Shown: in pieces, positions 45,979 to 57,900 of the stretch
Layout: every line of letters starts with the position of its first letter
Position numbering within the stretch: position 1 is the stretch's first letter
Assembly (NCBI RefSeq): GCF_051622035.1
Contig: NC_135367.1
Coordinates: forward strand, 6,732,501-6,796,500
Reading direction: 5' to 3'
Length of the DNA: 64,000 nt
Source: Arctopsyche grandis
Taxonomy: Eukaryota; Arthropoda; Insecta; Trichoptera; Hydropsychidae
Notes under the pieces: generated by a model
Database searches by the model: none
What the model saw: only the letters and a program-made list of their open reading frames with translations
Told to the model about the DNA's origin: nothing
Translations under genes and position numbers: made by a program

Positions 45979-48900
45979 CTGTAATAAAAATACGAATTAA
46001 ATGACATGTAAACAATCCAATGTGAAATTTATAATACTTTAAATACATAACAGGACAGATACATCAAACTATTAGTATACGAACGAACTGTAATTGAAAA
46101 CTAAATATTCACCAGTTAACCCTTTTAATGTTGACCAACGCCGATCGACGTTTTGCTGACAAGTCCATAGTAAATTTTGCATGTACAAAGTAAATAAGAC
46201 CACTACCTGCTAAGCATTTAAAGGTAGCATTGAAAACAAATGCATTGAACATGGGTTGTGTAATCCGTGTCATTCATTTGTCAACGTTTATAAAGACTCG
46301 CTTACACAGGAATTTCTGAATTTATAACCATAGCAGAATTACCCGATGGAAATCTCTAACTGCTGATTATTTTAGATTGTGGCTTGTTCTTTAGATTGTG
46401 AGCATTACATTTTAACAACCATGAAGAAGATGGAATTAGTTTTGGAAAAATACTGTAGCGTATGCTAAAAGGAGCCGCCGTTGTAATTGGTTTCGAGGAT
46501 TATCTCCAGGCTTAAGTGCAGGTCGGCTAATAATGAGAGACCCCCGAATGCACTTAGCGGCGGTAACGGCACTCGGTCGCATTCTCAAGGAGTTCTTAGA
46601 ACTGACAATGCGATAGCGTGGGACTGCATATCCGAGTACGTGACTAAACAATGGGGAAGTAACCGGACGTCGAAGATACCCTGAGCGACCTGTCCTTTAT
46701 AAGGAGGTACTTAGACCATATCAAGACATTCTGGACGGAGCACTGCCAGTGCGGGTATCTCCTTAATCACCAACAAATGCTGTGAAACGACTTTGGCCTT
46801 TAACTTGGATCCTCCAACCACCCCTATGCAAAAATACATTAATTAATTGACTTATTTTCTTTATTTTATATTGTTGCAAGATATATTAGAGAGTCTAAAC
46901 ACACCTTTACAAAACTCGAAATCCTCGACGGTAGTAATCTAGGGTTTGTTTGGATTAGCTACAATTTTTATACCTGCTTTCTATTGGATTTCTAAAAAAA
47001 GTTGAAAATGTTGGCGAAATTTTCAGCGTGCGGGTTTTCAACAGAAAATACGTCAGCACTCAAAGGGTTAGATAAACTTCTTATAGTGTTACGACACTGA
47101 GTCATATTTTGAAGAAAATTTAACTCAAATGATATCTATTGGAAATCAAGCAAGGCTCAACATTGTTAGTTTTTAGATATTTTGAAAAAACTAATGTAAT
47201 GCACAGATGTTTTGGTGGTGCAAAAATAACCAAGGCACTATCAGTCTACAAGACGCCTATCTGGATGAGGTGCTAAGATTCAAATACCTTGATCAATAGC
47301 TGAATAAACAATGGATGAAGATGAAGTAGCGCAAATTGAATTGGGGTTATTTGCGACAGAAGAATGCCAGCTCACATAAATCTCACATTGCGTTGATATT
47401 AAGCACCGAGAGATAACTAGAATTATTTAGAAATTCAATAGAAAGCAGGTGTAGAAATTGTAGCTAATCCGAACAAACTCTAGATAACTACCGTCGAGGA
47501 TTTCGATTTTTGTAAACGTGTGTTTAGACTCTCTAATATATCTTGCAACAATATAAAATAAACAAAAGAAGTCTATTAATGAATATATTTTTCCAAAACT
47601 AGTTCCATATTCTTCATTGCTGTTGAAATGTAATGCTCACGATCTAAATGCTAAGCCACAATTTTAAATACTCAGCAGTTAGGGATTTCCATCGAGTAAT
47701 CTTGCTATGGTTATAAATTCAGAAATTCTGGTCTAAACGAGTCTTTATAAACGTTAACAAATGAATGACACGGATTACACGACCCATGTTCAATGTATTT
47801 TTTTAATGCTACCTTTAAAGGCTTAGTATTCTTGTTTACTTTGTATGCTCAATATACAACGCCTATTGGAATATTGGAGGCCCATGAACTTGTCAGCAAA
47901 ACGCCGATCAGCGTTGATCAGCATTTAATGGGTCAAAGTGTTAATTTTCAAGATACCAATCATCCTCATTCTGGAAATACATAGGGGGAGTTGATTTTTT
48001 TTTAATTACCTAACATTGCCAAAGTTGAATTGACATCATTGTCTTTACAATTCTGTCTCCTTCGAGAAAATGGGAAGCCATATTGCGGCACTTGGATGTC
48101 CCCATCTCCGTCTAGATCTTGCTCCGCTCCCGTTTCTCCCTCCGTTGAGCTGTGAATGTACTGCGGCAGGTAAGTGTTCGGATGAAGTAGATAAGCATCC
48201 GCTGTTTTAAAACGAAAATCCACATGTAATATGACAATAAAAAAAATATATATATAAATCAAACATCGATATTACAATATACTGTGTATAGAAACAGGAT
48301 GAGTATACACTTTGTGCATATGCATTCAGTATGTTCAAACAAAACTCTTTATATATATATGTATTTACCTATAGTTAGTTAAAATTGTAAAAACATTATA
48401 AACATACTGAATTCACACATGCAGTTAATTTTATGTATTCGTTTACATTTAGTACCAGTATAGATTGAGTAATATGATCATGACCATGCACCTACATGTA
48501 AATATTTCCAAGAAATATTGGTAAAATTAAAAACAGACGACCTGTGAAAGATGATAAGGGTCAAAAGTGTTTATTATTCTATAATGTGTATTATTTTTAG
48601 GATTTCATAAAACACAAATATCCAAATCAAAACCATGCCATAAGCAAAACTGAAAATGTAATGTTATGATACGAATTAATTAGCAAAACAAAATGATGAA
48701 CATGTTGTAGAGTAAAAAAAACAAAATCAAAGAAAGCAAAACGACGATAGAGACAATTGCATTGTTTCGCAACATTTGAAGGTGTGAAAAATAGATTTTC
48801 AAGCATTAAAAGTACAAGAGGTCCACGCGTATGTTTCACTACCGTCATACTTACAGAATATAACCATCACCATGACTAAAGGATGAATTGGGTTGAACTG

Positions 48901-51900
48901 TCATATCATAATCTATACAAAAAATTTATAAAATGAAATATTTTCTTAATATAGAACTTCTATACATGTCTGTATATTTAGAAGGTGGTGAGTTTTATAA
49001 AAATTTTGTGCAATTTTCAATTAAATTCATAATCACCCGAATGATATCCAATGATCCAAAGCAAATGATACGTACACAAAATATGTATGAACGCAAAATA
49101 AATTTAAATAAATATATATATGTATATATATAATATATATATACAGCAACAAACGTACTGAAATAAAATATCGTCTTAAATCGGTTGATTTGTATATGTT
49201 ACAGTTGAAGTGTATCTTCCAATTGTAATATATTTTGACTAGTTGGAATATATTCCATCTAACCTAGTACCAACTAGCGTTATAGTTGAAGTGTATTTTC
49301 AGTTGTAATATATTTTGACTACATGGAATATATGTAGTCCAGCTAACCTGGTACCGACTAGCGTTATAGTTGAAGTGTATTTTCAGTTGTAATATATTTT
49401 GACTAGTCGGAAGATAATCCGTCTAACCCACATAAATGATCTATTATTGTTTTTTGTAAAATTGAACGACCTTTTAATGATTTTTTTATCATAAAAATAT
49501 GTTCATACATTAGCTAGCAGTATGGCTCAGTGGTACCAGTTGGTACCAGGTAAGATGGAGAGGTTAGGTTTTCGTGAAAACGTCACTCGACTAGTAATTT
49601 GATTTGGAAAGTCACATTTTTGTTTTGAACACATTCTTCGAGTTATCGCAATGCGGTATTCATTACCTTTATTTGTAATATCTAGCAAATATTAACGCAT
49701 TATTGGATTTTAAAGCATTCGTTAAAACATCAGAGCTGTCAAAACTCAACTGTTATATTACAACTGGCGCACATTATTGAAAGTGTATGTGCACTTGTAG
49801 ACATATCATTTACTAATTGTATCGTATTCGAATGTGAATGACCTAAAACGCCAGTTGGAGTATATTACAACTGAAAATAATACTTTGACTGTATCATATA
49901 CATACATATATTGAATCAAATGATTCATTTCATAGAGTGTCGTGACAAATGGTTTGTTTTGAAGCGGTCTCTAACCTGCATTGAAATTATAGACCGAGTC
50001 CGTAATGTCTCCCTCGTCTTCGTCGGCCGCATAAGACGACTCTTCTTCGTTGAGGGGTGTCATTTCGTTCGGCGGCCCGCTTTGGCCGGAGCCTAACGGG
50101 GGTGGAGGTAACATTACTCGGTCGGGACGCGATTCGTTACTCTCGTTACTATGAAAACTGGACGAGTCGGGGACTTCACTTCCGGGCACCTCGGTGATAT
50201 TCGACAAAACGGTACCGCCTCCGTTGCACCAATCGGAACAGTCCCAGTGATAACCTTCACATTAAAAATATACTTATTTACGAATACAACGCTGTTACAA
50301 GTGCACAACTTGACTAATGTAATTTTATTTGTGGTTTTTAAAGCAATGTTATAACTAGAGGTAGGCTTTTGAACGTGGTAATGTATTTTGTGGGCGAGGC
50401 AACTTGCCAATGAGCCGTGTTGGTAACACATTTTATAAATTTAATAACATCTTAAGCAGTGGTTCTTAACCTTATTAAAGGTACTGAACCCCACCAGTTT
50501 TATATGCGCATTCACCGAACCCTTCTTAATTGGCACCCAAATTATATGATTCGGGTGTGTCTTGACTTCCGCCGAACGCCTGGGGTTCGATCGAACCCAG
50601 GTTAAGAACCATTGATCTAAAGGCTAGCAGAAATATAACAAAAAAACGTCAAAAATATATATTTTTTATGGTTGTGGCTATTTGCAGGTACTATATCTGC
50701 GACAGGCGCAAAGCCTTCTGCGCATGCGTGTGAACTGTCACTGTCAGCGTGTTAACTGTTAAAATTTTGTTTTAAACCTCTTAAAATTTAGTTCGAACTC
50801 GTAAAGTGACGTAGAGTAAAAAATATAATCCAAATTAGTTAATATTATTAATTGTTAGAAAATTATTATCATATTCAACGTATAATACCTACATAAAAGT
50901 ACAAGCCGCGAACTAGCTAAATGATATAAATCTATTGTAATAACGTGCGAAATTTATTTGCCTCATGTAAAATGAACGATTGATAAAACAAGTCTAGTAT
51001 ACATTAAATGTAAGAAATTATAATCGGATTATAAGTTCACGCGCATGCGCAGAAGGCTTTGCACCTGTCGCAGATATATTACCTGCAAATAGCCATAACC
51101 ATTTTTTATACCCTTTTTACCACGCTATTATGCATTGATTGATTGGGCCAGTTTTATTTTTCGCTACGTTAACAAGCACTGGTTTTTATCTCAATATTTA
51201 TCATCTTATATCTCATCAACGAGAGCAAACCAACAAAAATCAATGTCATATTCGAATACAGTCGGTCAAACTTAGTAAATACTAATTAGTCTCCGCTTCG
51301 GTAATTTTTTTTTTGTTTTATTACTAACCGACGTCTAGTTATAACATTCTTATTATTATACACTAATTTATTTATTTATTTTATTTTATTAAACAATTAT
51401 TGAGAAGTTACTCTAACAAGGGACGTGAAATAATGTTTTTAATATCATTAATTCGTCAACATACAACGAAAATACACTAAGCGACATATTTGTAAATTTT
51501 TTCATAGTAAATTTTATGAACCTACTACAAACATACATCGAAAACTATGACAAAATTATAATTTAATCGCAAAAATAAGAACTTAATTAATTTTATAAGA
51601 TTTATATATGACGGGCTGAAAACCGGACTGGTACAAGTGAAATTAAAAAAAAAAGCTGGTTTAAATGCTAAAATAATAGCATTTCATATACGCTATTATT
51701 TTGGCACTTAAATCAGCTTTTTTTTAAATGTCACTTGTACCAGTCTGGTTTTTAGTCCGTCATATGCTAATACCAATATTTTTTAAGTAAAAAATTATAA
51801 ATTATTAAAAAAAGTAACTGAAAAAAATGATTGCATTTTATGTAATATATTAATACAGAAAATAATTCTTAATATAATACTAACAGAAAAAGAGGTTCTA

Positions 51901-54900
51901 AATTGTATATACGGAACGACAAGCAGTTTTTGTCAAATTGTAGAAATTTTTAAAAATAATTACGAATAAAAAATGATTCATGCAGTTAGTGGATTTTCGT
52001 TGTATGCCTAAACCTTGATATATGTAAAGCAATGTCAAAATGAGCACTGAACCCATAGTGAGTTAATTACGCAGACAAATAGTGTAAATGAAGTTAAAAG
52101 CAGATTTTGTCGAGATTTAATTTAAAAATTACGATTATTGATGAAAATGTGAAGAACTACTAACCACCAACCATCCGAGGATCTTGAACTAATTTACCTT
52201 GAAGAACACCTCTCTGTTGATTCATCATACCGTCACTTTTATTCACAGATATATTTCCTTTAAGATCTAAAATAAAACAAAACAAATAAAACAAAAATAA
52301 ACTTTTATATGTATTATACTATAAAAAACGATCATCACCATTTTTGATTCGATTATCCTGGAATGATTGAAGATGCATCTGCTCCGACCACGACGGCTTG
52401 TGAAGCATATCTGAATCACACGCCGAACTAGATACGGCATTATTCTGCGACGGGTCAATATTTAAATTTCGCAAATAATCTGGTGGAATATTTTCAAGAT
52501 CGTCACCTATATATGTAGAAACATTGAAAGTAACGTATAACTATCATGTATTATATGTGCAATTTTAGTCTAATATATTACTAAACATTACCTGCAGATC
52601 CATAACTTCTTAGTGTGTCTAAATTATTGATAAGATTCATAGGAGTGGAATGTAAAGGATCGTTGTGTGCCGTTGTCATCGGTGCGTATGAAGCAGGTCT
52701 TTCCATTCCGGTGGAATTCATCAGTCCGACTCCTCGTTGAGCTTCCAAATTGGACAATTTTGATTCACGCTGCAATAAACGAATGCAATGAATCAAAATG
52801 AAGTGTATAAAAGAATGGTAAAGAGTGCACAAACTGAACGGACTTTTAAAAGTTGCATTTCGTGTTGAGCGTTTGAATTGAGTACGCTCGATTTGCCGTT
52901 GTCTGGAGGAGGTCTGTTCTGACATTTGCGAGCGAGGATCAAGATGCATAGCATTGATATGCCGACAAACATCACTGCGCCGATGATTAGAGAGCTGATG
53001 AACAGCCAGTTGTGATTGCCGCCAAAAATTCCGACGACCGATGTGATGGCGTTCGAATGAAGCGGATTTCCACAGTTCATACCTGAAAATTGACGGTTAA
53101 ATTTTAGTGTAAAGATAATATAACATTAATGATTTTCATTTGATTTAATGATACAAATACGAGAATTACCTGTTTTATCAGGTGGGCAGACACAACGGAA
53201 GCTGCCAGGTTCGTTTATACACGTTGCTCCGTTTAGACATGGATCACCTTTACATTCATCGATATCAAGCTAGAATAATAGTAAATACATTATTTACATT
53301 TTTTTTTTTTGAAAATGATATAAAATATATTTAAAAACAATTCAAGATTGAATATATTAATATTGCTTATTAAAATGAAAACCAAAAATGTTTATTTTAG
53401 GAAATTTTTCATCACTTCTTACAGTGTTCTTCCATTGATTAAAATATTCTAACTGATATATGACTTATTTTACTTTCATAATACTACATTTTTTAATATT
53501 TCATCATCATCATCATTTACATCCACTGCTGGATGAAAGCCTCTCCAACACGCATTCATTCGTCTATATTATTAGCCAGAAGTATGGCTCGGTGGTTGCG
53601 TTTGTGTTAAGCACCGAGAGGTTAACGGGTTCGAACCCGTGCTTATCTTTAATGCTGCTGGTCAAACTTGGATATTTGTGAAGTCGGTGGTTTCTTATCA
53701 GAGTTTGCCAATTTATCTGATTTCATTGTTGAAACAGTTCCTTCATCAAATTGGCAAAAATCATCCTACCCGCTATGTTACAAATATCTGAATTTGACTT
53801 ATGTACAATATGTAAAAATTCATGTACAAATCCATAGATGTCTCTACGGATTAATTCATTAATTATTTAATTGTTAATTTCGTGTTCTTCAGCCTCACGA
53901 AATACAGCGATTTATAATAGGCTAAGAAGGCGCATTGGGGTTTACCTGTTAGGCTTTTCTAGTATATAAATGTAGTAGATAATCCTGACAGGTGACGCTG
54001 TTCGGGACCACGGTTGGGATGTGGCGGTTTAGGTGAAGATCAAACACGTGCGTTTTCAGTCATGTTGTTTATTAAGACGATACGTGCGGAGGTTTTGCGA
54101 CCAACCGCGCGGAGCACAGGTCCAACTGCGACTAACCGTTACATCTCTGCCCCTTTTCATCCCCTTCTCACAATCGGTCGTAACATACTCTTTCTCAGCC
54201 ATATCCCATACATCAGCCTTTCGTTCAATTCCAACCCTACATAAATATCTATGTAAATAAAATTTTGCGCAATTCTTATCCATCTCACCCAACATATATT
54301 TCTAATTTCATCCTCTTTGCTGCCTTACTTTCATCCTTTTACAATATTTTGGGTATCATTCCAGCACTTATGTATTTTGTTCACCTTTTGTTCTTTGCCA
54401 TTTCAATAATTTCACTCTCTCCACCTTCTTACCCTTGTCATACTTCTCACCCACGTATTCTGTTTCCTATTTCTCCTCGTTATATATATGTGGGTGGAAT
54501 TCCTAAACAGTTGATGCTGTTCAGGACCACGATGGGATGTGGCGGTGGGATTGAAGTTCAAACACGTGCGTTTTCAGTCATGTTGTTTATTAAAACGACA
54601 CCACGCGGTGGTTTAGCGACCAACCGCCCCCAGTGGAAGGTTAACTTCTACTAACTGTAAAATAGCGGTCGCTTTCGCGCCCTCTGCCACTTTCCATCCC
54701 TTCCCTACAATCGGTCGTAAAATACCCTTTCTCAGCCATAGCCCATACATCAGCCTTTCGTTCAATTTCAACACTACATATATGTAAATTTTTATACCTC
54801 GCATAATGGTCCATAATAACCATGGCAGCGACAAGCTGGTCCACCGTCGCCTTCCTCGCAAAGTCCTAAGTGAAGACAAACTGACGAGCCGCACCATCTG

Positions 54901-57900
54901 CCGACTTCACATCGTCTTCCCCTCAGCGGTGGAATGCATAAACATTCGAAATCGCCTAAAATTCAAAAATTCCCATCAAAATCAATCAACACAATCACTA
55001 TTATAACTGAATTAATATTCAATAAAAATATAAAATACCTTCAGGCAATGGTTTACAAGCTCCACCGTAGAGACACGGTTGCGAAGCACACGGATCTGTA
55101 TCTATATCACAATTCGGACCAGTAAACCTTTCATGACATTGACACTCATAGTCGATACCTTCACCTTCTTCGAGTGTGTTCATAAGATCTTTGCAAGTTC
55201 CACCTGAATATGCCAAAAGTTCATTCAGATTAATATAAAATCAATGATTTTCTATTAGATATTATAAAAAAAAAGATGTATTGACCATTTTGACAAGGAA
55301 GACTTCCGCAAGGTCCAGGAGGATTCAACATACTGGGACATTTAATATCAACATTTGCCAAACGTTTGACTGATACGGCTCCGGAAGAACCACCGCTGTG
55401 CATCGGCACTATTTCGTGTGAAATTCTGATATCGCCGACACATCCAACAAAACCTTGATGCACTGCTTCCAAACCTGAACAAAAAATAAAAACACAAATA
55501 AGCAAACAATAACAAAATGAATATAAAAAGCGTTTGAATTAGGGTTATTACCTAATATGGCTGGATGTTGTCGAACTTCGGCACCGAGGAATAGGTCATC
55601 GGAGTACAGATTTAATATGCCATTAGTACCAGGAGCTGATCCGTGAGCGACGTGCTTTCCATCAACTGTTAAATGGGCAGTACTGCCGTCTCTTTCTAGT
55701 CTAACTTCATGCCAACGGCCGTCTGATACTCTGGTCGTCGGTACGCTTACTATTCCTTCACCCGAACCGAGCTCAAATCTATACCGTACCTTTCCGTCAA
55801 CAATCTGAAATAAAAAAATAATTCGGATGTGACTAACCCATGACTTTATCTATATATTTGAGGAATATAAGAAGGTCACAAAACAAAATTCGATAATCAA
55901 ACATACATACACGTTCACACATACCGGTTATGATAGCATTTTCGATGCAAATTGAGCGCAAATGTAAAGAAACTTACACAAGACAAAAGTTCTACTTCCG
56001 GTTCAAGTAAAAATATTAAGGTACAAAATTTATAATTTTTATTACATGTCAAAAATTTTCAGTCCGATTCTATTAGCGGCTTGGGAGATTATTGAATTCA
56101 AAAACTTAAAAAATAGAGGACACCTATAAGAGGAGGTACCATTTCTGGTCAACTTAAAAATTTGAAAAAAATTTACGCCGTATCGATAAGAATTTCAGCA
56201 ACCGATACTAAGTTTCAGGTCGATAGGACGAACGGTGTTCAAAAAATACACAGACACACACACATTTTTTCAAGATCATGAAAACGTGATCAGTGATCGA
56301 TTCTGAGTTCGAATTTTCGCATGATTAAAAAACTTCATATATTGTTACTACGTACATAGATAAAGTAAAAAATAATATGTGCTTCTAGAATATTGAATGT
56401 AAATAATTACCTCTAAAATATTATAGTCAATTTTTCCAGACGCGTACATCAAATTTCCAGAAGGATTTAACGTCCTAAATTTCATCGATATCGTCAATTG
56501 ATCTTCCAAGAGTCTTTTACCGTTGCTAGTCTCCTTCCTTATTTTATACTGAGCATAGCTTTTACCTCCAAAGTACACTGGATTGCTCGGAATGTAACAA
56601 CTCTCCCCGTGGCAAATAGGCGACTCCATATCACACTTCATATCGGAGAAGCCTTCGACACATTGACAATTGTAACCTTGAGAAGTGAGATCAGGGAAGC
56701 ACTTCTTATTATCCGGGCATGGATTTCTAGCACATTCGTTGATTATTGTTTCACACCGATCACCTCCATAGCCGTCTTGACATTTGCACTCGATCTTATG
56801 ATAATGCATTGGACATACTAAGCTAGTGATATCCGTAGCGATTGGTATTAATTTATTAACATCGAGAATATATCGATCTTGACATTCACCATAGGCACAA
56901 TAATGCGGACCACATTTACTACGAACGATCTCTTCTACGACCAGCTTTGTGGATTCTTCCAATTCTAATAAGTTCGAATTAAGCGATTTTCTAATTGTTT
57001 CTGATGAATAGTAGTCAACGGCGTGTTGAGATGGAGGTTTCTTGACAGAAAACAATACGTCTAAGTCGTGTGCTATGATTTGACGCTTTCTAAGTGAACG
57101 AGGATTCCACAAAGTCAAGTTATTGTATATGGAACGTCGATCTTTGTGACTGACTAGGTTTACATCGTCTGACGACGGTTGCACGCTGATGATGACGACG
57201 TCTTTTAATCTGCAATTCATGATATTGTGCACGGCCCTGACGAATCCTTTACGATGGCTCAAAACGAAGTTCTTAGGTCCGATCTCTCTGAACCGTATGA
57301 CGACGGAACTCTTCAACATTTCTTCGGAAACCAACTCCACGTTGACTCGGACTATCGTATACGATGAGAACTTTCCGTCTGATACTGTTACATTGATCTG
57401 ATAATCGCCAATGTCCAAACGAGGCAAGGCAAACAATGTGCCGTCGGTTCCGTTGATTCGGAACAAATCCGGAGTCGGATACCTCACAGCAGCCATTGGT
57501 GAAATTGAATACGTCAACGTGTCGTATGGATCTTGATCAGTTGCAAAAACTTTTCCTATCTCGCCGCCTACATATTCATCCATGAATGAATTGATGTTGA
57601 TTTCTAACGGAGTCAGCACTGGTTCGTAATGTGATTCCTCGATTATTTTTATGACGACCCAAGTATCGGAATACAGCGGCGGGTTGCCATTATCGAAAAC
57701 TCGCACTTGGAGCACGTAATGATCTTTGAATTTGTGGTTGAATCGAGTGGCGGTTCTGAGGAATCCGTCTTGTTCCAAGCGGAAGGCATTTGCTTCGTTC
57801 CCGCCTCGGAAATCAAATGTATACGGAGCTGCATTGGGATGGGCATCAGCATCGTGTACGACGAATTTGAGAATCATATGACCCAAAGGTTTGTCTTCTT

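Larger units (their letters stand above)
53499..54488 (-). pseudogene. RTE fragment split by a SINE and a solo LTR
   Basis: On the minus strand, 54488-54262 carries NRKQNTWVRSMTRV and GCGCAAAAT, and 53562-53499 carries VGEAFIQQWM and a (TGA)n tail. Together these match the RTE fragment at 39413. The SINE and LTR between them arrived later. Confidence 0.82.

Noticed and set aside
53971..54778. Complete LTR retrotransposon with two LTRs
   Set aside because: Each LTR has its own, different 4-bp duplication and the sequence between them is RTE, so they are two independent solo LTRs.
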